From Nitrososphaerota archaeon (GTDB lineage Archaea; Thermoproteota; Nitrososphaeria; Nitrososphaerales; Nitrosopumilaceae), in assembly GCA_021323705.1 (NCBI GenBank), contig JAJPKL010000014.1, positions 1-64,000 on the forward strand: DNA of 64,000 bases, in the 5' to 3' direction. Positions 52,769-61,130 of the stretch are shown here, in pieces; position 1 is the stretch's first letter; each line of letters opens with the position of its first letter. The position numbers and the translations under genes were made by a program. The notes below the pieces were generated by a model, which did no database searches, was not told the DNA's origin, and saw only the letters and a program-made list of their open reading frames with translations.

Positions 52769-53662
52769 ATGCTAAACCAAGACCAAAAGTTGACAAGCAT
52801 AAATCCTATAGACATACTCTTTTGGACGTTTCGCCGAAATGAAACTGATGTCATAAATCTCTACGATTCACTTGCCTCACTAATGCAAATTTCAACAGGA
52901 GGAAACATGCTCAACTTTGGATACTGGAATAATAACACTTCAAATCCGGTCGAGGCGCAAGAAGCACTTTGTAAAATCATTGCAGACATGGCACAGCTAG
53001 ATTCTGCGCAAAGTGTTTTGGATGTTGGAAGCGGGTTTTCAGAGCCTGCCATAATTTGGAAAAAAAAGTTTCCACGCCTTAGAATTTTTTGTCTGAATGT
53101 AAACCAGACACAACTTGTTACAGCCTCAAAGATTCTCAAAGAAAATAAAAATACAGATTCAGAAGGAATAGGTCATGTCAATTCTACCGCAACAAGGTTG
53201 CCCTTTGCAACCAAGTCCATGGATAGAATAATAGCTTTGGAGTCTGCTCAGCACTTCAAGCCATTTTCAGACTTTATCTCTGAGAGCAAGAGAGTTCTAA
53301 GAGAGAAAGGAGTTCTTGCCCTAGCAATACCAGTCATGACGCATGCTGGAAAAACACTTGAATTGTTCAAGCTTGGCATTTTGTCATTTACGTGGTCGTC
53401 TGAGCACTATGCATTTGAGAGTGTAAAAAAGATCATCAAAAATTCCGGCATGAGGATAGATTCTGCAAATCTAATAGGATCAAAGGTATACGGACCGCTA
53501 GCAGACTATTACGTAAATAATAGAGAGGCCCTACGGGCCAAGATACTTGAACGATACCCATCTTATGTTGAGAAGATCCTCTTCAAGTCCTTGTTAAAGA
53601 TGAAGGAAGTCTCCGGGAACTCGACCATCGATTATGCCATTTTAAAAGTTGTCGCAGAATAA
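52769..53662 (+). CDS. Class I SAM-dependent methyltransferase
   Basis: The 297-residue enzyme has the SAM-binding motif VLDVGSGFSEPAI at about residue 88, an N-terminal NMLNFGYWN segment, and MDRIIALESAQHFKPFSDFISESKRVLREKGVLALA. This is the gamma-tocopherol/erythromycin O-methyltransferase style, where ESAQHF replaces the usual acceptor-site motif. The substrate is probably a small molecule, lipid or quinone; sequence does not tell which. Confidence 0.85.
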   Translation: MLNQDQKLTSINPIDILFWTFRRNETDVINLYDSLASLMQISTGGNMLNFGYWNNNTSNPVEAQEALCKIIADMAQLDSAQSVLDVGSGFSEPAIIWKKKFPRLRIFCLNVNQTQLVTASKILKENKNTDSEGIGHVNSTATRLPFATKSMDRIIALESAQHFKPFSDFISESKRVLREKGVLALAIPVMTHAGKTLELFKLGILSFTWSSEHYAFESVKKIIKNSGMRIDSANLIGSKVYGPLADYYVNNREALRAKILERYPSYVEKILFKSLLKMKEVSGNSTIDYAILKVVAE

Positions 53663-53706
53663 CAAACAAAGCCTTATCTTGTAGGGTGACACAGTTTATC
53701 TTGTAA

Positions 53707-53760
53707 TACCAGTTACTCTGGTACCCACTGCGTAGCGTAGTTTCTACGCAGGTGCCATTT
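53707..53760 (+). other. Two tandem perfect hairpins in an intergenic gap
   Basis: TACCAG and CTGGTA pair around TTACT (53707-53723), and CTGCGTAG and CTACGCAG pair around an 8-nt loop (53728-53751). A run of five Ts follows at 53757. The pair lies between the methyltransferase and a zinc-finger gene. It could be a transcription terminator or part of a small structured RNA. Confidence 0.45.
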
Positions 53761-53862
53761 TTCTCAAATCTTACGTGTGGAGATTACACAAATCCATTTT
53801 CTAAAACATTGAATCATGCAAAGGAGAAAAAGAATATTAGCACATTTTAGATATATCAGATC

Positions 53863-54027
53863 ATGGGCTTGTTTAAGAAAAAAGAAGAACCCCAGACAAA
53901 ATGCAAGGAATGCGGTCTTGAATTCAATGATCCTGTGCGCTTAGACAGACATATGAAAAAGGCACATAGACATGCACCACAGAGAAAGTTTGACGAGCAA
54001 GGGTTTACCACCAGCGGCATGTGGTAA
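53863..54027 (+). CDS. C2H2 zinc-finger microprotein
   Basis: The 54-residue basic protein has TKCKECGLEFNDPVRLDRHMKKAH, a C2H2 finger with CxxC, twelve residues and HxxxxH, then a basic tail ending GMW. It probably binds nucleic acid. Similar single-finger proteins occur at 15738 and 30464 in this window. Confidence 0.75.
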   Translation: MGLFKKKEEPQTKCKECGLEFNDPVRLDRHMKKAHRHAPQRKFDEQGFTTSGMW

Positions 54028-54069
54028 TCCGATAGGTATAATTCAGCAACCACACGGCTATAGAAGAAG

Positions 54070-54687
54070 TTGGTCACCTTCGAGATTTTATCAAGCCTGA
54101 CAAATTTCATCATTCAAACAATATCAAATTCCGGGTACCTCGGAATCTTCTTCCTAATGGTTGCAGAAAGTGCACTCGTTCCCATCCCAAGCGAAGTAAT
54201 CATGTCTTTTTCAGGTTATCTTGTGTCAGCAGGCAAGTTTAATGCCATACTTGTCATAGCTGCAGGCTCGCTTGGAAACCTTGTTGGCTCCCTAATTGCA
54301 TATTTTGTAGGAGTGTATCTCGGAAGAGGATTTGTGATACGATATGGCAAGTATGTCTTGCTCAAAAAATCACACCTTGAGCTTGCCGAGTCTTATTTTA
54401 AAAAGTACGGAGACAGGTCAACTTTCATCAGCAGATTGTTGCCTGCAATAAGGACGTACGTCTCTCTTCCAGCAGGCGCCGCCAAAATGAATCTCAAGCG
54501 GTTTTCAGCTTTTACCCTCATAGGCTCCACAATATGGAATACTGCACTTACGTTTATCGGCCTAAAATTAGGTGAAGAATGGGACAGCATTAGAAAGTAT
54601 TCTAGCTATTTTGACATAGTGGTAATTGCTGCCGCAATTATTGCCATAATTGTATATTTTAAGAAGCGCAAGGTCAGCGGTTCTTAA
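54070..54687 (+). CDS. DedA family membrane protein
   Basis: The 205-residue protein has the DedA landmarks: NSGYLGIFFLMVAESALVPIPSEVIMSFSGYLV, GSLGNLVGSLIAYFVGVYLGR, and FISRLLPAIRTYVSLPAGAAKM with the conserved Arg residues. DedA/VTT proteins move lipid carriers across the membrane. Length is normal. Its end overlaps the PIN-like gene on the other strand by 14 bp. Confidence 0.9.
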   Translation: MVTFEILSSLTNFIIQTISNSGYLGIFFLMVAESALVPIPSEVIMSFSGYLVSAGKFNAILVIAAGSLGNLVGSLIAYFVGVYLGRGFVIRYGKYVLLKKSHLELAESYFKKYGDRSTFISRLLPAIRTYVSLPAGAAKMNLKRFSAFTLIGSTIWNTALTFIGLKLGEEWDSIRKYSSYFDIVVIAAAIIAIIVYFKKRKVSGS

Positions 54688-54955
54688 AATTTCCCAGTTC
54701 CTCCAAGATTATCTTAAACAGTGTCTCCGTATCAAGTAGTACACATGGAATGTTGTTTTCCTTGCAGGCCTTACCTATCTCAATGTCTTCTGTCACCATA
54801 ACCATGCCATTTTCCTCTGCGTATTTTATGACCGAATAGTCACTTGCGAGCTTCTTGCCTTCCACAATCAGTTTTTTTACGCTAAACGCATCATAGCCAA
54901 ATTCCTTTAGGCGGACATCCATGCCGTCATACATCTCATCGACTAGTACTTTCAT
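54674..54955 (-). CDS. DUF5615 PIN-like nuclease domain protein
   Basis: The 93-residue protein has MKVLVDEMYDGMDVRLKEFGYDA, SDYSVIKYAEENGMVMVTEDIEIGK and CVLLDTETL, i.e. the Asp in the first strand and the TxD in the middle that form a PIN-type metal site. Many DUF5615 proteins are toxins paired with an antitoxin, but no partner is adjacent on this strand. The TA pair at 55.1-55.6 kb lies upstream. Confidence 0.78.
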   Translation of the reverse strand: MKVLVDEMYDGMDVRLKEFGYDAFSVKKLIVEGKKLASDYSVIKYAEENGMVMVTEDIEIGKACKENNIPCVLLDTETLFKIILEELGNFKNR

Positions 54956-55076
54956 GTCATCTTCTCGGTTCTAGGTTCCTGTTATTTATCTGATTTCAGA
55001 CAAGATTATGTATAATTCAAATTTAATCAAATGTAGTGATAGAAAAAACACGCTTGATAATCTATGTTACCGACCT

Positions 55077-55343
55077 TCAGAGTTTCCCGTAAATGTTGCT
55101 TCTGGGACCTACTTGGACTACAAAGATGATCAACTTTTGTTCTTCTAAATATAGGATTACTTGGTAATTTCCAATTCTTAGTTTTCTTAGATTAACGCCC
55201 CTGAGTTTCTCTGTAAAAAGATAAGGGTTGTCTGAAATCTCTTCAAGTTTTGTAACTATTTGCTGTGCAATGTTTTTATTCAATCTGAAAATTTTTCGAA
55301 GTTGGTTTTCGGCAGTTTTTGACCACTTGATATCCCAGGGCAT
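55077..55343 (-). CDS. RelE/ParE family toxin
   Basis: The 88-residue protein fits the RelE fold: WDIKWSKTAENQLRKIFRLNKNIAQQIVTKLEEIS, then LRGVNLRKLRIGNYQVILYLEEQKLIIFVVQVGPRS. The basic and aromatic residues expected for RNase-type RelE toxins are present in the last part. It is 10 bp downstream of its antitoxin gene. Confidence 0.9.
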   Translation of the reverse strand: MPWDIKWSKTAENQLRKIFRLNKNIAQQIVTKLEEISDNPYLFTEKLRGVNLRKLRIGNYQVILYLEEQKLIIFVVQVGPRSNIYGKL

Positions 55344-55353
55344 TTTCAGTGAT

Positions 55354-55587
55354 TTATCTCAAGCCCAGTCTTCGTTTCACGTCTTTATGTGAGGAGACTT
55401 TTCCTGCCTTGATCTCTGCCAGTGATTTTTCTATATCACTTATAGTTTGCTGGCTGATCTCTTCTCTTTGCTGCGATACGTTGTGGATAATCCTTGCAAT
55501 CACTTGATTGTATGTCTCACGTGGATGATTCTTTAGCTTGTCAAGGTCCTCTTTGATCTTTTTGTCGACTTGTATGGTGGTAGGCAT
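55354..55587 (-). CDS. RHH-type antitoxin
   Basis: I choose MPTTIQVDKKIKEDLDKLKNH at 55587; the ATG at 55605 lies inside the palindromic operator. The ~77-residue protein begins with an RHH DNA-binding segment (TTIQVDKKIKEDLDKLK, ETYNQVIARIIHNV) and ends with a basic, toxin-wrapping tail (AGKVSSHKDVKRRLGLR). It should neutralise the RelE toxin and repress the operon. Confidence 0.88.
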   Translation of the reverse strand: MPTTIQVDKKIKEDLDKLKNHPRETYNQVIARIIHNVSQQREEISQQTISDIEKSLAEIKAGKVSSHKDVKRRLGLR

Positions 55588-55603
55588 GTGTATTCTATAA
55601 TTC

Positions 55604-55621
55604 ATTATAGCGTACTATAAT
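55604..55621 (-). promoter_or_regulatory. Palindromic operator of the toxin-antitoxin unit
   Basis: ATTATAG, CGTA, CTATAAT: perfect 7-bp arms, 17 bp upstream of the antitoxin start, overlapping the AT-rich promoter. It is the likely binding site of the RHH antitoxin. Confidence 0.65.
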
Positions 55622-55698
55622 ATAAAAGCATGATCAATACAGGTATTGGAGAGTCAGTTAAAATTCAAATTACAATGTATTGGATGCAAGAGTCTAGT

Positions 55699-56745
55699 CT
55701 ATTGTTTTTTGAATCTCTTTCTTATGTTTCGCAGTCTTTCCATTCCTAGTGTTTTGCCAAAAAATCTTCTGACATAGAAATATGCCACAGCGGTGGCAAG
55801 CCCTGCAGAAACAATAATTGTACTGACAATGGGCCAGAACTGTTGCTCATGCCCAGGATAGAGACCGAAAACCGTTGCAATTGTATTTGGTACAAGCTCT
55901 GCAGTTCCAGCGACTGTCCACCAGATGATAAGTATTGTGACCTTGTTAGTTACTTCAGTTTGGATTACATTAGCACCAGTGGCAACCATCTGCATAACGT
56001 TTTCTGACATCTGTATCTGTCTGTCTAGCCTACCAAGTATGACCTCAAATTTTGCAAGGATGGTCTCATCATCAGAAACCATGTCTGCATCACCATACTT
56101 TAGGTTGTGGACTGTATCATAGGTAGCCCATATGGCATTTAGAAATGTCAAGAGTGCAGTCTTCATGTTTGAAAGCTCAAGCGAGATGTCTCGAGTCACT
56201 TGTCTTGAGCCAGCAAGATCAATCTCGAATTGCTCTGCGCGTTCAACAATTAATCTCAATATTGAAAAATTAGCTTCACTGATTTCATCAATTATTCTTG
56301 CAAGCAATAGGGTCTGTCTGTCAGCCCACTGTTCAGGATCTTTTGGAAGCTTGCGCAAAAGTGTTGGAGCATAATTATACAGACGGGTAATTTTTCCCCC
56401 ATAGTCATCATGTATAGTCAAAACAAAGTCTTTTTTCATGAACATTAACAACGGGGCTGTTTGAGTTGTGTTGTTTCCTGGTACAACAAAGGGAATCATC
56501 AGTCCTAAAGTGTCACCCCTATCCTCGTAGCTTGATACGTATGCAGAAAGAAGTATGGCAGGATCCATCGTAATACCAAGTTTTTCAAGAATCTTTGGAG
56601 TTTCCTCAGTTATACTATCAACTACGCACTCTACCCAAACAAGATTGCCTGCAGTAACAAATTGTGTAACTTCATCAAGTCCAACAGAAGGGTTCTTGAA
56701 AGGAACTCCATTTTGAAGACCTGCTACACTTACCGCCTTTATCAT
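55699..56745 (-). CDS. CorA-like membrane protein lacking the GMN motif
   Basis: The 348-residue protein has the CorA layout: a soluble N-terminal domain, long helices (about 165-265), two C-terminal membrane helices and a basic end. In magnesium channels the first of these helices ends in YGMN; here the same place reads ATVFGLYPGHEQ, so the selectivity motif is absent. It may carry a different ion or be a regulator. A TATA-like element (GTATATAG) lies about 33 bp upstream of the start. Confidence 0.8.
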   Translation of the reverse strand: MIKAVSVAGLQNGVPFKNPSVGLDEVTQFVTAGNLVWVECVVDSITEETPKILEKLGITMDPAILLSAYVSSYEDRGDTLGLMIPFVVPGNNTTQTAPLLMFMKKDFVLTIHDDYGGKITRLYNYAPTLLRKLPKDPEQWADRQTLLLARIIDEISEANFSILRLIVERAEQFEIDLAGSRQVTRDISLELSNMKTALLTFLNAIWATYDTVHNLKYGDADMVSDDETILAKFEVILGRLDRQIQMSENVMQMVATGANVIQTEVTNKVTILIIWWTVAGTAELVPNTIATVFGLYPGHEQQFWPIVSTIIVSAGLATAVAYFYVRRFFGKTLGMERLRNIRKRFKKQ

Positions 56746-57216
56746 GATATGGAGGAAAATTTTGATCTATATACGCCTATTTGTGAAACATCACAACACA
56801 GGTCTGCCAGTTTGTGGTTCACATCTCAAATGGATGCCACATGAGGCTATAGAAGGATGCATGTAAAACAGACGGTTGTTTTCAAAATTTCTTTTGCCGT
56901 TTCAAATGACAACGTCTTGGCATACTGGATTTCCAGCCATGATATGTTTCCAAATTATGTATGCCGATTCGATTGGTTCTGAATTATATCATTTCTAGTA
57001 ACAACATCGCCAAACTACCATTTTGTTATACGGGTGGACAATTTCATTCCCATTTGCTCTATCGCTTAGAAGCCAATTAGGTCACTTATTATAAAAAACC
57101 AGATCATTTCTGTTAAAAATGGCCCAAATAGGCTATAAAACTAGAATATCTCTATTTTTTTCTGAAAGTAAAAGGTTCATAAATCGAATCCACCAACTCT
57201 CGAAGAATTACTAGTC
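56746..57216. other. 471-bp gap with no gene seen
   Basis: The divergent promoters of the CorA-like and SNF2 genes lie here. The longest plus-strand frame (56662-56844) mostly overlaps the CorA-like gene and looks like noise. No strong hairpin, tRNA or repeat was found. Confidence 0.5.
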
Positions 57217-58929
57217 ATGAAAGAATTTGGAACCCTAGAGTATGTCTTAGACAATTACTCAAAAAACTGGACTTGGAAACTTACTGGCTCAAGAGCCGTC
57301 TCCATGGTTGCCCGTGTTATACCTCAGGCATGGTATGGAGACGGACCGGAGGAAGCCATGGTGCCTGATACAGTGCAAAATGTAGAGAAGATAAAGTGGA
57401 TAATGGAGACATATCCGCTTGAGATAAAGTCTAGAAACATTTGGCAGAGAAAAGTAAAGCACATGAAGGCCCCAAAAAAGAAGTGGACTAAGATTGAGAA
57501 GCTTCGAAAAGCAAATCCAGGCGAACAGTTTAGGGGAAACCTGCTCAACTTTCAAAGGGAAGGACTAGACTTTTTGTTGAAATCTTCTGGCAATGCTCTC
57601 TTGGCTGACGAGATGGGCCTTGGCAAAACAATTCAGACCCTATCATATCTTGCAACAGAAAAGCAAACATTTCCCGCACTCATTGTGGCACCACTTGTAA
57701 CTCTGACCAACTGGCAGAGAGAGATTCAAAAGTTCCTAAAAAGAAGAAGTAAGAATGGCCGAATAGTTGAAAGCGAGTATCCGTCATCAGTTTTAATTCG
57801 CACTGGAAAATCACAAGACATTGAAAAACATGACATTTACATCATAAACTATGATTTACTATACAAGAGACTAGACGACCTCTCAAAACTGAACATAAAG
57901 ACACTTGTATGCGACGAGGTGCAACACCTGCGTTCAAAATCAACCAAAAAATATTCAGCCGTAAAGAAACTTGCTGCCTTGGAATCAGTCAAGTATAGAA
58001 TTGGACTTTCTGGTACGCCAATTTACAATCGAGGCTCTGAGATATGGCCCATAGTCGATATACTAAGACCCGGTCTTCTTGGAAGCTTTGAAGAGTTTTG
58101 CGAGTACTTTTGTTATGTAAACGAAAAAGGCAAGGCAATAGTGCTTGAAAACAAGCGCGCAAGCCTTGGCGAAGAATTGCGAAAGCATGTCATGCTCAGA
58201 CGCAAAAAGTCAGACGTGCTAAAGGAACTCAAGGAAAAGGTAAGATACAAGGAGTTTATCGATTCTGATATCAACTATTACTATTCCGAGCTTGACAAAA
58301 TCTGGAAGCGTTTAGAAGAAGAACAAAAAACTGCAACGTCTGCCTTTGACAAGTTCTCATCCTACAAGAGAGCAATTCAAAGCGAGAGGCAAGCTGCAGG
58401 TGCTGCAAAGCTGCCACATGTTATAGAATTTGTCAAAAACATAATGGAGATTGAAGAAAGTGTGGTGGTGTTTTGTCATCACAAGGCAATCCATGCACTC
58501 TTGCACAAGAGTCTTCATGAGTATTTGCCTTCTTCCATAATAGGCGGGCAATCAGACAAGGAAAGACAGGACAATATAGACAGATTCCAGAACGGTCAGA
58601 CCAAGCTAATGATTGCAGGATTGCGGGCAGGAAACGTTGGAATAAACCTGAGCAGGGCAAAGTATGTCATATTTGCAGAGCTTGACTGGAGTCCTGCAAT
58701 TCACAGACAAGCCGAAGATAGGTTGCATCGGATAGGTCAGAAAAATACCGTATTTGCATACTATTTGATAGGCAACGGAACACTTGATGATCATGTTGCA
58801 AATGTACTAGTTGACAAGAGCTACGAAATTGACGCCATCATGGACGAAAAAGAGGAGCCCTTTGAAAACAAGGACAAGGCTGAACTAATCTTGGCTCAAA
58901 TACACGACAGACTTACCACAAAACACTAA
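57217..58929 (+). CDS. SNF2-family DNA helicase/translocase
   Basis: The 570-residue protein has an unrecognised N-terminal region (about 1-105), then both SNF2 lobes. Motifs are LADEMGLGKTIQT (I, about residue 130), LIVAPLVTLTNW (Ia), LVCDEVQHL (II, DEVQ in place of DEAH), GLSGTP (III), GNVGINLSRA (V) and QAEDRLHRIGQ (VI). It pumps along duplex DNA to move bound proteins or remodel forks. It has no partner gene next to it. Confidence 0.92.
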   Translation: MKEFGTLEYVLDNYSKNWTWKLTGSRAVSMVARVIPQAWYGDGPEEAMVPDTVQNVEKIKWIMETYPLEIKSRNIWQRKVKHMKAPKKKWTKIEKLRKANPGEQFRGNLLNFQREGLDFLLKSSGNALLADEMGLGKTIQTLSYLATEKQTFPALIVAPLVTLTNWQREIQKFLKRRSKNGRIVESEYPSSVLIRTGKSQDIEKHDIYIINYDLLYKRLDDLSKLNIKTLVCDEVQHLRSKSTKKYSAVKKLAALESVKYRIGLSGTPIYNRGSEIWPIVDILRPGLLGSFEEFCEYFCYVNEKGKAIVLENKRASLGEELRKHVMLRRKKSDVLKELKEKVRYKEFIDSDINYYYSELDKIWKRLEEEQKTATSAFDKFSSYKRAIQSERQAAGAAKLPHVIEFVKNIMEIEESVVVFCHHKAIHALLHKSLHEYLPSSIIGGQSDKERQDNIDRFQNGQTKLMIAGLRAGNVGINLSRAKYVIFAELDWSPAIHRQAEDRLHRIGQKNTVFAYYLIGNGTLDDHVANVLVDKSYEIDAIMDEKEEPFENKDKAELILAQIHDRLTTKH

Positions 58930-59114
58930 GTTGTAGTATTGGATCGGATTTAAAAAGTAAAATTTCTTATTTTTTGATAAAACAATTACAATACATCTTG
59001 GAATCAAACTTCTTTCAAAAACTCTTCTTTTATGATACCTCATCCTTCAAAACGACTCCTAGCAATCCCACATGGATTTCTTTTAGGGGCACAGTAAGTT
59101 CTTGATTCTTGTTC

Positions 59115-59291
59115 TTATCGTTCTTCTCGTATCTCATACTTGTTAAAAAAGTCCTGACCTTCGCCCTCTTTTTGTACAATAAACGCCTCTAGTTTTTTTA
59201 TGACCTCGGCCCTACTCATCCTTCCTTGGTTTGATGTATAGTATGGAGCTTCGTTTTCCCGGAACTTTTTGTAGCTCATGCCTTTTGCCAT
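59115..59291 (-). CDS. Small hypothetical protein
   Basis: The 58-residue protein MAKGMSYKKFRENEAPYYTSNQG... continues with RMSRAEVIKKLEAFIVQKEGEGQDF. It is charged and helical, with no Cys or membrane segment. It lies between two genes on a clean frame and has a normal ATG, so it is probably real. The family is not recognised. Confidence 0.5.
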   Translation of the reverse strand: MAKGMSYKKFRENEAPYYTSNQGRMSRAEVIKKLEAFIVQKEGEGQDFFNKYEIREER

Positions 59292-59325
59292 GTGTTATAC
59301 AGTATAAAGTTCCAAATAATATGTA

Positions 59326-60057
59326 TTATAACAAGTTCTTTGCCTGCTCGATGCATTTTTTTGCGTCTTTTTTCCTTCCCATCTCAAGCAAGAGGTTCCC
59401 CTTGTTGCGCCAAGCAGGTGCAAAGCCAGGGTTGAGTTTTATTGCTTTATCAAACGAGTCTAGCGCCTCATCATACCTTTTGAGACTATAGAGGCACACG
59501 CCTCTAAAGTTCCAGATTGCTTCATGTCTTGGATTTAGAATAATCGCTTCATCAAAGGACTCTAATGCCGCTTCGTATCTTTTCAGGTCAGAGAGGCACA
59601 CCCCTTTGAGATTCCATGCGCTCATAGATTCAGGATTTATCTCCAAGACTTTATCATAACATACAAGTGCGTCATCATACCTTTTCAGACTGGAAAGGCA
59701 GTCTCCTTTTCTGAGCCACGCATTCTCGTACCGTGGCAGTCGGTCGGTTGCTTTCCCATATAGCACAAGGGCTTCTTCATAGTTGCGCTTTGCATAAAGT
59801 ACTTCGGCTTGGTCATGCCATGATACTGCATCTTCGGGATAAAGATCGGAGAATTTTGCGGTAGGTTTTGCTTCCATATGAGGTTGGCTTTTGAGTGCTT
59901 GATACGCATCAGTTATCATCTTAAAGCGGTCTCCGTCTTTTTCAGAGTTTTTGTCTGGATGGTATCTGAGTGCCAATTTTCTGTATGCCTGCCTTATCTC
60001 GTTTACTGATGCCCCAGGCGCCAGCCCAAGAATTTCATAGCATTCAGCGATGTTCAC
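59326..60057 (-). CDS. DnaJ-domain protein with TPR repeats
   Basis: The 243-residue protein has an N-terminal J domain (AECYEILGLAPGASVNEIRQAYRKLALRYHPDKN, with HPD at about 35) and then four to five TPR repeats (for example AWNLKGVCLSDLKRYEAALESFDEAI). The J domain recruits DnaK/Hsp70 and the TPRs bind partners. It is not a standard DnaJ, since it lacks the zinc and substrate-binding domains. It stands alone. Confidence 0.9.
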   Translation of the reverse strand: MNIAECYEILGLAPGASVNEIRQAYRKLALRYHPDKNSEKDGDRFKMITDAYQALKSQPHMEAKPTAKFSDLYPEDAVSWHDQAEVLYAKRNYEEALVLYGKATDRLPRYENAWLRKGDCLSSLKRYDDALVCYDKVLEINPESMSAWNLKGVCLSDLKRYEAALESFDEAIILNPRHEAIWNFRGVCLYSLKRYDEALDSFDKAIKLNPGFAPAWRNKGNLLLEMGRKKDAKKCIEQAKNLL

Positions 60058-60282
60058 AGGCTACTCCCTCTGGTCACATACACATATCTTGTGAAAACTT
60101 GACAAGTTGTATGATTCCAACGCAACATCAGTGGTTTTATCATGGTATAAATGTAAAAACTCTATCTTTGTGCAATATTTATCAATATTTCAGACATGGT
60201 AACTCCGTTGAATTTTGTTTAATCCAGAGTATCAAAAAATTATTCCCAAGAAATAAATTGAAAAATATTTGAGCGAGATAAA

Positions 60283-60447
60283 ATGGCAAATCAAACAATA
60301 AATGAACTTGTCAAGATAGCAGACAAAATAGTTATTGACGAGATAAAAGGCAAAAAAGTCACCTTGAAGATCAGCTGGTTTGATCTCAAGGGAGCAAAAA
60401 AATCAAAAAAGTTTTTGCTAAATGAGAAGGAAAAGATCGAGTTTTAG
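60283..60447 (+). CDS. Small basic hypothetical protein
   Basis: The 54-residue protein (MANQTINELVKIADKIVIDEI, then GKKVTLKISWFDLKGAKKSKKF) is rich in Lys and lacks Cys. It has a clean ATG after an AT-rich stretch. The family is not recognised. Confidence 0.5.
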   Translation: MANQTINELVKIADKIVIDEIKGKKVTLKISWFDLKGAKKSKKFLLNEKEKIEF

Positions 60448-60572
60448 ATCTTTAACCTACAATTTTTTATTTTATATGCGATCTACTCTTGCTAAAAATT
60501 ACGGTACATCTCATGGCATAAAAATTTTGTTCACAAATTCCTCCAACTACTAATAAATAAAAAAGATTTCCT

Positions 60573-60820
60573 ATGTATGGCGGACCTTTCCTTGTTTGTG
60601 AAAGTCAGGAACTCTGGCATACCCACCGTGGCCTGAACGATCCATACCCACACAAGCAAGGAACGCCTATCATATTGCATACCACATAGAAATACCCAAA
60701 ACTTGGGATGACGCATATCATTCCATGAGCTTTGTGCTCCACAGCAAAAGGCGGGGCCTGCATAGAAAGACCTTCGTGCTTTACACAAGCGAGTATGTGA
60801 TATCCGACGAAGAAGATTGA
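60573..60820 (+). pseudogene. Possible frameshifted small gene
   Basis: A 38-codon frame (MYGGPFLVCESQELWHTHRG, then LNDPYPHKQGTPIILHTT) stops at 60689. Directly overlapping it, another frame continues in a protein-like way (YHIEIPKTWDDAYHSMSFVLHSK, later KTFVLYTSEYVISDEED) to a stop at 60820. One missing base near 60680-60690 would join them into one ~82-residue protein. The amino-acid composition supports coding, but no family was recognised. Confidence 0.4.
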
Positions 60821-60889
60821 CTGCAATCATACCATGTCAGAAAGTAACAAAACGAAATTAAGAAACACAAGTGACTACCATATCAATTT

Positions 60890-61126
60890 ATGAAAAAGCA
60901 TGAGGCCAACAAACTTTTGCTTGACAAATTTACTTTAGAACAGCTGCACGACCTCTGCAAGGAGTACAAAAGAGAGATGAACCCAATTGATTACAGAGAC
61001 AGGGTCATACTGGGGGAAACTGACCATGAAATAATAAAAAAGCGGTTTATCCCCTATATAGTTGGCTTTTTTGACCAGGCAGAGATTTTACAGTATGCCA
61101 AAAAGAACCAGATCAAAGTTAACTGA
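60890..61126 (+). CDS. Small hypothetical helical protein
   Basis: The 78-residue protein (KKHEANKLLLDKFTLEQLHDLCKEYKREMNPIDYRDR) is likely helical, with YIVGFFDQAEILQYAKKNQIKVN at the end, reminiscent of small helical DNA- or protein-binding domains such as SAP, but I do not assign it. It converges on the minus-strand gene at 61131. Confidence 0.55.
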   Translation: MKKHEANKLLLDKFTLEQLHDLCKEYKREMNPIDYRDRVILGETDHEIIKKRFIPYIVGFFDQAEILQYAKKNQIKVN

Positions 61127-61130
61127 ATTT

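Noticed and set aside
60531-60830. 99-codon frame on the minus strand
   Set aside because: The composition (Trp, Cys and Arg rich) is unlike a normal protein here, and the plus-strand frames over the same region look more protein-like.
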